NCBI GenBank assembly: GCA_021825945.1
Contig: JAKAFN010000002.1
Location: 1 to 41,914, forward strand
DNA from: Pseudomonadota bacterium
Lineage (GTDB): Bacteria; Pseudomonadota; Gammaproteobacteria; Burkholderiales; Burkholderiaceae_F
DNA: 41,914 bases
Direction of reading: 5' to 3'
Below, piece after piece: positions 32,531 through 41,014 of the stretch. Each line of letters begins with the position of its first letter. Within the stretch, counting starts at the first letter, position 1. A model generated the notes under the pieces. That model did not search any database. It was not told the DNA's origin and saw only the letters and a program-made list of their open reading frames with translations. The translations under genes were made by a program, and so were the position numbers.

Positions 32531-33952
32531 TTACTTGTGCGCGACGTCGAGTTTGTCGACGGTGTCGAATTCGAACTTGATTTCCTTCCACGTTTCCATT
32601 GCGATCTTCAGTTCCGGGCTGGACTTCGCCGCCTCGGTCAGGATGGCCTTGCCTTCCTTCTCGACCGCCACGCCGCGGTTGCGCGCTTCGACGCAGGCCT
32701 CGAGGGCCACGCGGTTGGCCGCCGCGCCGGCGGCGTTGCCCCAGGGGTGGCCGAGCGTGCCGCCGCCGAATTGCAACACGGAGTCGTCACCGAAGATCGA
32801 AACCAGGGCGGGCATGTGCCAGACATGGATGCCGCCGGACGCCACGGGCAGCACGCCGGGCATCGAGCCCCAATCCTGGTCGAAGAAGATGCCGCGCGCG
32901 CGGTCTTCCTTGATGTACTCGTCGCGCATGATGTCGATCCAGCCGAGCGTTGCCTCGCGATCGCCTTCCAGCTTGCCGACCACGGTTCCGGAGTGCAGGT
33001 GGTCGCCGCCCGACAGACGCAGTGCCTTGGCCAGGACGCGGAAGTGGATGCCGTGGTGGGGGTTACGATCCAGCACAGCGTGCATGGCGCGGTGGATGTG
33101 CAACAGCACGCCGTTGTCACGACACCAGTTCGCCAACCCGGTATTGGCGCAGAAGCCGCCGGTCAGGAAGTCGTGCATGATGATCGGGGCGCCGATTTCG
33201 CGCGCGTATTCCGCCCGCTTGTACATTTCTTCCGGCGTCGGCGCCGTCACGTTCAGATAGTGGCCCTTGCGCTCGCCGGTTTCGCGTTCGGCCTTTTCGA
33301 TCGCCTCCATGACGAAATCGAAACGCTGCTTCCAGCGCATGAACGGCTGGCTGTTGACGTTCTCGTCGTCCTTCGTGAAATCGAGACCGCCGCGCAGGCA
33401 CTCGTACACCGCGCGGCCGTAGTTCTTGGCCGACAGACCGAGCTTCGGCTTGATCGTGCAGCCCAGCAGCGGGCGGCCGTACTTGTTCATCACGTCGCGC
33501 TCGACCTGGATGCCGTGGGGCGGGCCGCCGCAGGTCTTCACATACGCGATGGGGAAACGCACGTCTTCCAGACGCAGCGCGCGAATCGCCTTGAAACCGA
33601 ACACGTTGCCCACCAGGGACGTGAAGACGTTGACCACCGACCCCTCTTCGAACAGGTCGATCGGGTAGGCCACGAACGCGTAGAAGCAGGTGTCGTCCCC
33701 CGGCACGTCTTCGATGGCGTACGCGCGGCCCTTGTAATAGTCAAGGTCCGTCAGCAGATCGGTCCAAACGGTCGTCCACGTACCGGTCGACGACTCGGCG
33801 GCAACGGCGGCGGCAGCCTCTTCCCGGTCTACGCCCGGTTGTGGGGTAATCTTGAAGCAAGCCAGGATGTCCGTATCCTTGACCTGGTAATGCGGTTCCC
33901 AGTAGGTGCTGCGGTATTCTTTGACGCCGGCCTTGTATGTCTTGACGCTCAT
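32531..33952 (-). CDS. cbbL: RuBisCO large subunit, form IA
   Basis: A 473-residue catalytic subunit fixing CO2 onto ribulose-1,5-bisphosphate. Active-site residues are intact: Lys168 and Lys170 in TIKPKLGLS, the carbamylated Lys194 in DFTKDDE, His in [10 protein letters not shown] and the [10 protein letters not shown] phosphate loop. The N-terminus [18 protein letters not shown] and the downstream cbbS-Q-O order, with no carboxysome genes, indicate the form IA type paired with CbbQO. Ribosome-binding site GGAGG lies eight bases before ATG. The CbbR regulator gene normally found divergent is replaced by a PEBP-like gene. Confidence 0.98.
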   Translation of the reverse strand: MSVKTYKAGVKEYRSTYWEPHYQVKDTDILACFKITPQPGVDREEAAAAVAAESSTGTWTTVWTDLLTDLDYYKGRAYAIEDVPGDDTCFYAFVAYPIDLFEEGSVVNVFTSLVGNVFGFKAIRALRLEDVRFPIAYVKTCGGPPHGIQVERDVMNKYGRPLLGCTIKPKLGLSAKNYGRAVYECLRGGLDFTKDDENVNSQPFMRWKQRFDFVMEAIEKAERETGERKGHYLNVTAPTPEEMYKRAEYAREIGAPIIMHDFLTGGFCANTGLANWCRDNGVLLHIHRAMHAVLDRNPHHGIHFRVLAKALRLSGGDHLHSGTVVGKLEGDREATLGWIDIMRDEYIKEDRARGIFFDQDWGSMPGVLPVASGGIHVWHMPALVSIFGDDSVLQFGGGTLGHPWGNAAGAAANRVALEACVEARNRGVAVEKEGKAILTEAAKSSPELKIAMETWKEIKFEFDTVDKLDVAHK

Positions 33953-34029
33953 CTCATTGCCTCCGTGGAAAAATGGGTCGACTGCTGCAAGAACCGGGCA
34001 ATTTTTCTGGGTTGGAAGACATAAGTAAA

Positions 34030-34067
34030 ATTATATATAGTTTCCATACACATAACCAGGATTTATG
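34030..34067 (-). promoter_or_regulatory. cbbL promoter region with LysR-type site
   Basis: On the minus strand an exact TATAAT (34030-34035) lies 77 bases before the cbbL ATG. No good -35 stands 16-18 bases upstream, which suits an activator-dependent promoter. CATAA (34051-34055) and TTATG (34063-34067) form a perfect dyad with a seven-base spacer. It contains T-N11-A and TAA-N7-TTA, as expected for CbbR and other LysR-type regulators. A weaker ATAA/TTAT dyad overlaps the -10 (34021-34034). The divergent PEBP gene shares this region. Confidence 0.6.
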
Positions 34068-34081
34068 AATTGGAGCGACCG

Positions 34082-34639
34082 ATGATCTCGTCCCGTTTTG
34101 CAATTGCTGCGATCGGTCTCGCGGTCGGATGCGCCGCGGTTCCCGCGGGCGCGTTCGAGCTCGTCAGTCCGTCGATCCGCGCCGGCGGAACGATTCCGGC
34201 CGAGCAGGTGTTCCAAGGGTTCGGGTGCACCGGCGGAAATCGTTCGCCCGCCCTTTCCTGGCGCGGCGCGCCGGCCGGCACCCGCAGCTACGCGCTCACC
34301 GTCTATGACCCCGACGCGCCGACGGGTTCGGGCTGGTGGCACTGGGTCGTCGTCAACATCCCGGCGACGGTTCATGGGCTGCCGGCGGGAGCGGGCAATC
34401 CGCCCCGGCACGCGCTGCCGGCAGGAGCGCGGGAGATCCGCAACGACTACGGCATCCGCGCCTACGGCGGCCCCTGCCCGCCGGTCGGGGATCGACCGCA
34501 TCACTACCGCTTCACCGTGTATGCGCTCAAGGTGCCCAAACTGGATCTGCCGGCGGATGCGAGCCCGGCGCTCACCGGGTACATGATCCACGCCAACGCG
34601 ATCGGCTCCGCGTCGTTTACGGGACGCTACGGGCGGTAA
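34082..34639 (+). CDS. YbhB/YbcL-type (PEBP) periplasmic protein
   Basis: A 185-residue protein of the phosphatidylethanolamine-binding/Raf-kinase-inhibitor-like family. Signal peptide 1-24 (ending VPAGA|FEL). The anion-binding pocket motifs are present: NRSPALSWRGAPAG, YDPDAPTGSGWWHWVVVNIP, and the GPCPPVGDRPHHYRFTVYAL block. ATG 34082 is preceded by GGAG six bases away; a TTG 12 bases earlier is less likely. The bacterial family's function is poorly known. Divergent from cbbL. Confidence 0.9.
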   Translation: MISSRFAIAAIGLAVGCAAVPAGAFELVSPSIRAGGTIPAEQVFQGFGCTGGNRSPALSWRGAPAGTRSYALTVYDPDAPTGSGWWHWVVVNIPATVHGLPAGAGNPPRHALPAGAREIRNDYGIRAYGGPCPPVGDRPHHYRFTVYALKVPKLDLPADASPALTGYMIHANAIGSASFTGRYGR

Positions 34640-34733
34640 TGCCGGGCTGGCCGCGCTCCGCTCAGGAGCCGGCCCCGGAGACGCGGTGGCCGCCCGTACT
34701 CGCGGGCGAGGGTGCGGCGCCGCCCCGCCCCCG

Positions 34734-35339
34734 CTATTTCACGAGGCCTTCCTCGCGCAACGCCTCCTGCACGGCGGGACGTTGCCGCACACGCTCCTGA
34801 TGGGCGAGCAGCGCGGGCCACGGCTGCAGGTTCAGGCCGACGTGGGGTGCCCAGGACAGGACGACGAACAGATACGCGTCGGCCACCGTGAATCGCTCCC
34901 CCATCAGATATGCGCCGCCCAGCCTGGCGGCGACCCAGCCCAGACGCCGACCGATTCGCTCTTCTTGACGTGCCCGGAAGCCGGGCTCGGTGGCAGGGTC
35001 GAAAAGAGGGCCGAACTGCTTATGCAGTTCGGTCGAGATGAAATTCAGCCACTCCTGGAGGCGGTATCGGTCGATCGTGCCGTTGGCCGGGGCCAAGCCG
35101 GTTTCCGGCTTGCGGTCGGCCAGATACTGCACGATCGCCGGACCTTCGGTCAGCACCGTACCGTCGGGCAACTCCAGCGCGGGAACGTAGCCTTTGTCGT
35201 TGATGGTGCGGAAATCCACGCCATCCTGGGTCGTACCGGTACGCAGGTCGACCCGCACCCGTTGCACGGGAAGGTCGGCCTCGCGGATGACGATATGCGG
35301 CGACAGCGAACAGGCGCCGGGGGCGTAATAGAGCTTCAT
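34734..35339 (-). CDS. glutathione S-transferase
   Basis: A 201-residue GST. The thioredoxin-like domain begins MKLYYAPGACSLSPHIVIRE, a beta-class-like start with Ser and Cys near the active site. The cis-Pro loop is GYVPALEL and the glutathione-binding Glu-Gly is in LTEGPAIVQYLADR. The C-terminal helical domain contains FTVADAYLFVVLSW. A detoxification or thiol-redox role is likely. It converges on the PEBP gene across 94 bases with a GC-rich imperfect stem (about 34643-34677). Confidence 0.92.
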   Translation of the reverse strand: MKLYYAPGACSLSPHIVIREADLPVQRVRVDLRTGTTQDGVDFRTINDKGYVPALELPDGTVLTEGPAIVQYLADRKPETGLAPANGTIDRYRLQEWLNFISTELHKQFGPLFDPATEPGFRARQEERIGRRLGWVAARLGGAYLMGERFTVADAYLFVVLSWAPHVGLNLQPWPALLAHQERVRQRPAVQEALREEGLVK

Positions 35340-35610
35340 CGTAGCGGCAACTCCCGTCTCGTGTCCTGATTCGGAGATTCATCGAATGACATATTGCCAC
35401 GACGGCGCCATGCTTTGCCGCCGTGCTCGCCGGGCCCCCAAGCCTGGACTGCGGGCGGCGGAAACCGGCCCCGATCGAAGGGACGGGAGCGCGGCGAGCG
35501 GCCCGGGTCAGGAGATGGCCCGATCCCGGGCATTTCTTGCGCAGGGTTCGGAGCCCCCCCCCGGCAAATGTACCTCGTCGCGCGTCCTTGCCGCAGGTAC
35601 CGCCCGCCGA
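35340..35610. other. gene-poor gap
   Basis: The 271 bases between the PepSY gene stop and the glutathione S-transferase start contain no coding sequence I can support. The minus-strand open frame here has an irregular Arg/Gly/Pro composition and no homology signal. No RNA gene, long repeat or T-run terminator was seen. It should hold the terminator of the TonB set and the promoter of the GST gene. Confidence 0.5.
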
Positions 35611-35931
35611 TCACTCCCCGCCGTCGTCGTCGTTCGCCGTTTCGCGGACGTTCTGGAGCACCGTGCCGGTCTTGGCGTCGATGGCGATTTCGTGGGTGAT
35701 ATGGTGACTCTCGACATCAAACGAATAGCGCAAGCCGCTGCCACCGGGCTTCTTTTCGAGCGCCTGCTCGACGATCACGCCCGGATATGCCTTTTTCGCA
35801 ATCTCCTGCGCCTGCGCAACCGAGATCTTCGCTTCCGACAAATACTCGACGCCGTCGAGCACCATCGGCCGCGCCTGCACCGCCGTGGCCATGCTCAGGG
35901 CAAGAATTGCCATGGGAACCATTTTTTTCAC
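35611..35931 (-). CDS. PepSY-domain periplasmic protein
   Basis: A 106-residue exported protein. GTG 35931 is chosen as start because AAAGGAGA precedes it and it gives a proper signal peptide (KKMVPMAILALSMATAVQA, cleavage after residue 20). The mature part is one PepSY unit: KISVAQAQEIAKKAYPGVIVEQALE then LRYSFDVESHHITHEIAIDAKTG (shown as YSFDVESHHITHEIAID). Small PepSY proteins often accompany redox or metal-handling membrane proteins. It lies 19 bases after the cytochrome b561 gene and is last in the leftward TonB set. Confidence 0.85.
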   Translation of the reverse strand: MKKMVPMAILALSMATAVQARPMVLDGVEYLSEAKISVAQAQEIAKKAYPGVIVEQALEKKPGGSGLRYSFDVESHHITHEIAIDAKTGTVLQNVRETANDDDGGE

Positions 35932-35950
35932 AGTACTCTCCTTTGATGGA

Positions 35951-36502
35951 TCAATTTCCGACGCGCATCCGCGCCAGGACGTCATCACGCTGAATGAACT
36001 GGTGCCAGAACACCGCAGCCCAATGGACCCCGATCAGGCCGATCACCGCGTCCCCGATGAATTCGTGGGCGGTCTTGATCGGCAACGCATAGGGCAGCCA
36101 CGCGTCGTCATCGAAATAGTTGGGCAGCAACATGCCGAGAAATCGCACCTCGTGCTCCCGGGTCTGGATCGCCAGGATCCCCAGGACCGGCATCGCGACC
36201 ATCACGACGTAAAACAAGCCGTGCGCGACCGCCGCAGCCCGCTCCTGCCACACCTGTCGCATTCCTTCCTTCCCCCGGCCGGCGCGAATCCGCAGGGCGA
36301 TCCGCGGGATCGCCAGCAGCAATATTCCGATTCCGAGCTGCGTATGGATCGACATCGCGATGTGTCGCAGATGCCCTTTGGGAAGGTCATCCTTGAATTC
36401 CACCGCGCACAACACGGCGAGGAAAAAGGCAGCCATTCCCCAATGAAGCCATCGCCGGGCCGGGGAATAGGATGCGCCGGAAGAAACTCGGTCCATGGTC
36501 AT
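35951..36502 (-). CDS. cytochrome b561-type membrane protein
   Basis: A 183-residue four-helix diheme b-type cytochrome of the b561 family, which moves electrons from the quinone pool toward the periplasm. RRWLHWGMAAFFLAV (His20), HIAMSIHTQLGIGILL (His53), the third helix with VAHGLFYVVMVAMPVLG and the last with GVHWAAVFWHQFI supply candidate heme ligands. ATG 36502 overlaps the tonB stop by four bases, so it is translationally coupled to tonB. Confidence 0.9.
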   Translation of the reverse strand: MTMDRVSSGASYSPARRWLHWGMAAFFLAVLCAVEFKDDLPKGHLRHIAMSIHTQLGIGILLLAIPRIALRIRAGRGKEGMRQVWQERAAAVAHGLFYVVMVAMPVLGILAIQTREHEVRFLGMLLPNYFDDDAWLPYALPIKTAHEFIGDAVIGLIGVHWAAVFWHQFIQRDDVLARMRVGN

Positions 36503-37257
36503 TCGTCGAGGTTGGATTGCGGGGCGGTGAAGATCACGTCGACCGTGAAATCCAGGGTCTTGCCGGCGAATTTTTCGGGCGTGCCGGGATAGTGCGCCCG
36601 CAACACCGCCTGCACCGCCGCCTGATCGAGGAAGCTATTCCCGGTCGACTGCACGATGTGCGCCGACGAAACCTTGCCGTCCCGAAACAGGAATTCGACA
36701 TGCGCCGTGCCGGCGGCCGTTTCCAGCGCAGCCGCCGCCGGGTACTGCGCCGCCCCCTGTACCGCATCGCGCACCGCACCGATGAAACTCGGCGGCAGGT
36801 CGCTCATGCGAATCACGGCAGGAGCAACGGGCGTCGCTTTGGGTGCGACCCGCGCAACGGGAGCCGGATTCGCCGGGGCAGCCACCGGCTGCGCCGGCGC
36901 CGGGTGCGGCACGACCTGCGGCGGCGGTGGCGGTTGGCGATGGACGACGTGCGCCACCTCGGATCGATGCATGGGGACGTGCACATGTTGCACCCGATGA
37001 ACCGGTACCGGCTTCGGCGGAGGCGGTAGCGTCTTGACCTGCGGCTGCGGCGGCGCCGGCGCCGGCTGCGGTGCGACAAGTTGGATCGCCATCGGCGGTG
37101 GAGGGGGCGGCGGCGAATCGGGATGCAATGCGATCCAGGCCAGCGCCAGAAGCAGGCCCCCTTCGACCAACAAAGCCGACACCACCGAAATGCCCCAGCG
37201 ACCCCGCTCGCCGGAATCTCCATCGACTACCGGGTGCAATGCCAGCGTTGCGCTCAT
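36499..37257 (-). CDS. tonB: energy-transducing protein TonB
   Basis: A 252-residue protein with an N-terminal membrane helix (about 21-45), a long Pro/Ala/His/Val-rich periplasm-spanning linker (about 47-150) and a C-terminal TonB domain (about 160-250: AQYPAAAALETAAGTAHVEF, RDGKVSSAHIVQSTG, LDFTVDVIF). It transmits the proton-motive force from ExbBD to the outer-membrane receptor. Start overlaps exbD by four bases, end overlaps the b561 gene by four bases. The linker includes several His residues (VHRVQHVHVPMHR), which is unusual and could bind metal. Confidence 0.92.
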   Translation of the reverse strand: MSATLALHPVVDGDSGERGRWGISVVSALLVEGGLLLALAWIALHPDSPPPPPPPMAIQLVAPQPAPAPPQPQVKTLPPPPKPVPVHRVQHVHVPMHRSEVAHVVHRQPPPPPQVVPHPAPAQPVAAPANPAPVARVAPKATPVAPAVIRMSDLPPSFIGAVRDAVQGAAQYPAAAALETAAGTAHVEFLFRDGKVSSAHIVQSTGNSFLDQAAVQAVLRAHYPGTPEKFAGKTLDFTVDVIFTAPQSNLDE

Positions 37258-37670
37258 GATCCCTCCGCTCCCTCGGCTTGGTGCCGCGCTGCCAGACCGA
37301 TCTTGGTTACTCCTGCGGCGCGGCAGGCGTCCATCACGTGAATCAGCGTCTGCAAGGACACGTCGCGATCCCCGGAGATCGTGACCTGGGCCTGCTCATG
37401 GTCGGGCAAGGCCGTCAACATGCTGGTCAGCGTCGCGGCCGTAAACGTCTGCGAACCCTCATGAATGACACCATCCTTGTCGATCGCCAGCGTCAGGTCC
37501 GGCTTGTGCAGAGGCTGCGCGGTGGTACTGCCCGGCAGGCGAGACGGAATGCCCGACGACGGGATCATGTGCAGCGTGATCATCACGAAGAAGACCAGCA
37601 GGAAAAACATGATGTCGATCATCGGAATGATCTCGATCCGCGCTTTTTTCGGTTGGTAGCGTGCTCTCAT
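37254..37670 (-). CDS. exbD: biopolymer transport protein ExbD
   Basis: A 138-residue protein with one membrane helix (IIPMIDIMFFLLVFFVMITL) carrying the essential Asp at residue 19, and a periplasmic domain ending in VTISGDRDVSLQTLIHVMDA and GVTKIGLAA, the ExbD/TolR pattern. It forms the proton channel with ExbB that powers TonB. It lies 15 bases after exbB and overlaps tonB by four. Confidence 0.95.
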   Translation of the reverse strand: MRARYQPKKARIEIIPMIDIMFFLLVFFVMITLHMIPSSGIPSRLPGSTTAQPLHKPDLTLAIDKDGVIHEGSQTFTAATLTSMLTALPDHEQAQVTISGDRDVSLQTLIHVMDACRAAGVTKIGLAARHQAEGAEGS

Positions 37671-37685
37671 GGCGCGTCACCCGCG

Positions 37686-38339
37686 TTATTGGGCACCGGC
37701 GCGAACACCGGAATCCTTGCGATAGTGGGAATACATCCGGTTGGTGAGGATCAACTTGACCAATTCCAGCTTGTGCATGATCCGTTGGACGCGCTGACTC
37801 AGTGCGTTGAACGCCACTAGGCCGAGAATGGCGATGAACAGTCCGGCCGCCGTCGACACCAGCGCCTCGCCAACCCCGCCGGTAACCATCTGCGTGGAGT
37901 TGTCGGGATGCGCAAGCGCCTGGAAGGTGTTGAACATACCGATGATCGTTCCCAGCAGACCAAGCAGCGGAGCCAAGGTGACGATGGTGTCGAGAACCCA
38001 CAAGCGCTTTTCCGCTTCCGGCAACTGTTCCATCACCGCCTCGTCCAGGCACGAGGAAAAGTGTTCCAGCGTGTCCTGGATATCATGTTCCAACGCCACC
38101 GCGCTGACGCGGGCGAAAAGACTGACTTTGTTCTTCTCGACCATGCCGCGGAGATGGTCGTCGTCGAGCGACGATCGCTTCTTGAGTTCACGGATCCAGT
38201 CCGCGCCTTCGCTGATCATGCGCGAGAGGCTCCAGAACTTCTCGATGATGACCACGAGAGCGATGAAGAGGAGGAGCACCATCAGGTAGAGGATTCCGCC
38301 GGAAGTTTCGGCGACGTGTTGCAGGCTTGCAAGGTTCAT
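37686..38339 (-). CDS. exbB: biopolymer transport protein ExbB
   Basis: A 217-residue MotA/TolQ/ExbB proton channel protein with three membrane helices: about 14-35, 121-143 and 155-178. The family block LWVLDTIVTLAPLLGLLGTIIGMFNTF is clear (LAPLLGLLGTIIGMF), as is GVGEALVSTAAGLFIAI. ATG 38339 (MNLASLQHV) is the chosen start; ATG 38354 would add five residues. It follows the receptor gene across 144 bases that hold two stem-loops. Confidence 0.93.
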   Translation of the reverse strand: MNLASLQHVAETSGGILYLMVLLLFIALVVIIEKFWSLSRMISEGADWIRELKKRSSLDDDHLRGMVEKNKVSLFARVSAVALEHDIQDTLEHFSSCLDEAVMEQLPEAEKRLWVLDTIVTLAPLLGLLGTIIGMFNTFQALAHPDNSTQMVTGGVGEALVSTAAGLFIAILGLVAFNALSQRVQRIMHKLELVKLILTNRMYSHYRKDSGVRAGAQ

Positions 38340-38404
38340 GATCGTTCCATCCATCCAAAACCGGTCGGGGCGAGGCGCCGCGGCCCGGTTTTCATAAAGC
38401 AATT

Positions 38405-38464
38405 CCCCTCTGCCCAAGGGAGAGGGGTCCAGGAGAGTCGGGACGAACGCATCCGTCCCGACTC
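38405..38464 (-). other. two stem-loops between the TonB receptor gene and exbB
   Basis: The first reached by the transcript is GAGTCGGGACG (38435-38445) with CGTCCCGACTC (38454-38464), a perfect 11-base stem with an eight-base loop. The second is CCCCTCT (38405-38411) with AGAGGGG (38421-38427), whose loop can itself pair as CCC/GGG. Neither is followed by a T-run. They may set a step in expression between the receptor and the energy-transducing genes. The second resembles other CCCTCTCCC-like intergenic sequences in the window. Confidence 0.65.
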
Positions 38465-38483
38465 CGGCACGTCCTAGTGGTCA

Positions 38484-40739
38484 TCAAAAGAACGAGGTGG
38501 TTACCGTCACGTTCACATTGCGGCCCAGGATGTTGTAGAACAGCGGATTGTTGTTGGCGATGCCGTTGGCGACCGACATGATCGCTTCCTGGCGATTGAA
38601 GATGTTGCCAACCTGAACGTCGACCTTGGTCTTCTGCGTGAAGCTGTAGGCCATCGCCAGATCGGTCACGCTGTAGCTGCCGAAGTGAACCGGGTTTCCG
38701 GCCGCATCCTGCCCGGCGTACCGGCCGCCGATCTTCTTGGTCGTCAGCGAGGCGTAATAGGGCCCCGTCGCGTAAGTCAATCCGGCTGCCGCCGTGTTCT
38801 GCGGGGCCATCTGCACCACACCGTTGGGCGACGCGGAATCGTTGACCGAGGCGTTGGCGAAGACGTCGAAACCGTGACCGATGTAATAGCTGGCCTCGCC
38901 TTCGATCCCCTTGAAGATCGCCGTACCCAGATCCTGGAAGACCGAATACGCGCCGGCGCTATACCGATTCAGGAAGTTCGAATTGGTGATGTAGTACAGA
39001 TCTCCGGCCAAGGTGATGTCCGGCGTCTTCCACGTCGCGCCGATCTGATAGTTCTTGGTTTTCTGGGCCGCATCCGAACCGGCCGACGCCAACGCTCCGG
39101 CAGCGCTGCTGTTGTGGGTGAACGCCGCCCAGGTCGGTGCCAGCAACCCTTCGGCGTATTGGCCATAGAACGCCGTCTGGTCGTTCAGGTAGTAATGGAC
39201 GTCGAAGTTCGGCAGCATCGCGCCCCAAGTCTTGTTGGCTGCGAAGCTGGGGGTTGCGGTGACGCCGGCACCGGGATCGGCGGGCAGGGCGCCGCCGACG
39301 TACTTCCGGGTGAACGAGTTGTACTTGAGGCCGGGCGTGATCGCCCACTTATCCGTCGGACGCCAGACGAATTCCGCATAGGGCTGGATGGTCGTCGTCG
39401 TGCTGTTCTCCGCCTGCAGGAGCAGGCCATTGGGAGCGGCGGAACCAGGGTTCGTGAAGTCGACCACTTGTCCGGTCGAATTGTGGACTTGATGGTCGAG
39501 CCACAGGCCGAACTTCAGATCGTTCAACCCATAGGAGCGCGTGAATCGCACGACGTCGCCCACCGACCGATAATGCGTCAGCTGATATTGGCCACCGACG
39601 TCCGTACTGCCGGCCAAGGGCGCTCCGTTGGCATCGACCCCAAGACCGCCGATGCTGCCGTCCGTGAACGCAGCGGTCGCGCCATTCGGGTTGTTGGTGA
39701 TCGAGGCGTCGTGCCGGTAGGAATACGTGTAGACCTTGTTATCGAACTGCCAGTTGCCACTGCGGCTCTGGTAGCCGAGGTATTCGAAGTCGGTCTTGAA
39801 CTGATCGGAGTTGTAGCCCCAATACGACTGGCTCGCCGGATTGTTGTTGTAGCCGTAGTTGTAGCCGTCCTGCGCCATGCTGTTGGGGACGGAACCCGTC
39901 ACCCCGACCGCGCCCGGCCCGAGCAGCGCGCCGGGAGACAGGTTCTGGCGCGAGCGGTTCAGCATCGACACGAAGATCAGCGCGGAGTCCCCGGACAGCG
40001 GCTTGATCAGCTTCATGAACACGTTGTCGCGGCTGGCCGGATTGTTGGTCAGGAAGCCGTGGCTGTCCATGTGCTTGTAGCTGATGAACGCGCTGAGATC
40101 GCCGTAGTTCTGCAGCATGCCGGTGTCATAGCGAACCCCGACCTGCTTGGTCGCGAAACTGCCGTATCCTGCATACGCGGTTACGCCATGCGTGCCCGAC
40201 GGATCCTTCGAGTGCATCATCATGGTGCCACCGTAGGTGGCCTGGCCAAGCATCGCCGCGCCGCCCGGGCCGCGATCGATCACCATGTCCTTGGTGTCGA
40301 AGGCCATGAAGTAGGCCGTGACGTGGTGGGTGAAGTCGGCGCCGTCATAGAACGGAATGCCGTCGAACGTGACGTTGTACTGGCCGTCCTGGAACGACCG
40401 CATCGTCACCGCGGGCGCGTCACCCGCGCCGGGGCCGTTCGGGCTGACGTTCCACACGCTCGGCGCAATCGCGGCGATGTCGTTGTAGTCCGCGGCCGGG
40501 CTCAGGTTGTTGGAGATGTACTGCTGGCTGATGATGGTCTGCGGCTCGGTGGCGGTCAGCGAAGCCTGGGTCGGCGAATCCTGCGTCGCGGGGCCTTGCG
40601 TGGGCAAGGGAGCGCCGCTGCCTTCGGCGCTCACGGAACCGAGGTTGTAGGCCATGGCCCACGGCGCGGCCTGCGCCGCGAACAGGCCGAGCACGACCTT
40701 CGCAAGCACGCGAAGGCGGAACGAGGACGGACGGGTCAT
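38484..40739 (-). CDS. TonB-dependent outer-membrane receptor
   Basis: A 751-residue outer-membrane receptor. Signal peptide 1-30 (ending APWAMA). A possible TonB box lies at once after it (YNLGSVSAEG). The plug is about 65-190, with APAVTMRSFQDGQYNVTFDG and DRGPGGAAMLGQATYGGTM. The rest is a 22-strand-type barrel ending in VNVTVTTSFF with terminal Phe. The ligand cannot be told from sequence. Start ATG 40739 is chosen because the signal peptide begins there. Heads the leftward exbB-exbD-tonB-b561-PepSY set. Confidence 0.94.
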   Translation of the reverse strand: MTRPSSFRLRVLAKVVLGLFAAQAAPWAMAYNLGSVSAEGSGAPLPTQGPATQDSPTQASLTATEPQTIISQQYISNNLSPAADYNDIAAIAPSVWNVSPNGPGAGDAPAVTMRSFQDGQYNVTFDGIPFYDGADFTHHVTAYFMAFDTKDMVIDRGPGGAAMLGQATYGGTMMMHSKDPSGTHGVTAYAGYGSFATKQVGVRYDTGMLQNYGDLSAFISYKHMDSHGFLTNNPASRDNVFMKLIKPLSGDSALIFVSMLNRSRQNLSPGALLGPGAVGVTGSVPNSMAQDGYNYGYNNNPASQSYWGYNSDQFKTDFEYLGYQSRSGNWQFDNKVYTYSYRHDASITNNPNGATAAFTDGSIGGLGVDANGAPLAGSTDVGGQYQLTHYRSVGDVVRFTRSYGLNDLKFGLWLDHQVHNSTGQVVDFTNPGSAAPNGLLLQAENSTTTTIQPYAEFVWRPTDKWAITPGLKYNSFTRKYVGGALPADPGAGVTATPSFAANKTWGAMLPNFDVHYYLNDQTAFYGQYAEGLLAPTWAAFTHNSSAAGALASAGSDAAQKTKNYQIGATWKTPDITLAGDLYYITNSNFLNRYSAGAYSVFQDLGTAIFKGIEGEASYYIGHGFDVFANASVNDSASPNGVVQMAPQNTAAAGLTYATGPYYASLTTKKIGGRYAGQDAAGNPVHFGSYSVTDLAMAYSFTQKTKVDVQVGNIFNRQEAIMSVANGIANNNPLFYNILGRNVNVTVTTSFF

Positions 40740-41014
40740 TTCGAGAATCCAGTAAGTGGTTTGTGTTGTTTTGATTTGAACCGGCGGCAAGGAAGGCCAT
40801 CGGTCCAACGCGCATTCATGGGTACGACGGCGCGCAGTGTGGTTCTCGAACGTTACGATGGAGTGACGATGTCGTTATTTGCACATAATTAATGAAAACT
40901 AATTCAATGATTGGCGCCGAAATTAACGACACCTAATCCCACGTAAAATTGCCAGTCGATCGTCGCCGATTCCGTCGCCCGCGCCTGTCCACGCCGCACC
41001 ACCCGGCCCGTACC
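40740..41014. promoter_or_regulatory. AT-rich divergent control region
   Basis: The gap between the receptor gene and the divergent outer-membrane protein gene has an AT-rich core (about 40878-40950) that stands out from its surroundings. AATTA (40887-40891) and TAATT (40900-40904) form a short dyad with an eight-base spacer. The match to a Fur box is partial (TCATTA half-site on the minus strand), so iron control is only a possibility. The receptor message would have a leader of about 100-150 bases. Confidence 0.4.

Noticed and set aside
35336..35614. A minus-strand open frame filling the gap between GST and PepSY genes
   Set aside because: It has no homology signal, no ribosome-binding site and an Arg/Gly/Pro composition typical of chance frames in GC-rich DNA.
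38685..40892. A 735-codon open frame antisense to the TonB receptor gene
   Set aside because: Same cause as the cbbO shadow. The composition is Arg/Val/Gly-rich with no domain, while the other strand encodes a clear receptor.
40878..40910. A Fur box before the TonB receptor gene
   Set aside because: Only about half of the consensus matches and just one half-site is good. Iron control remains possible from context but is not supported by the sequence.
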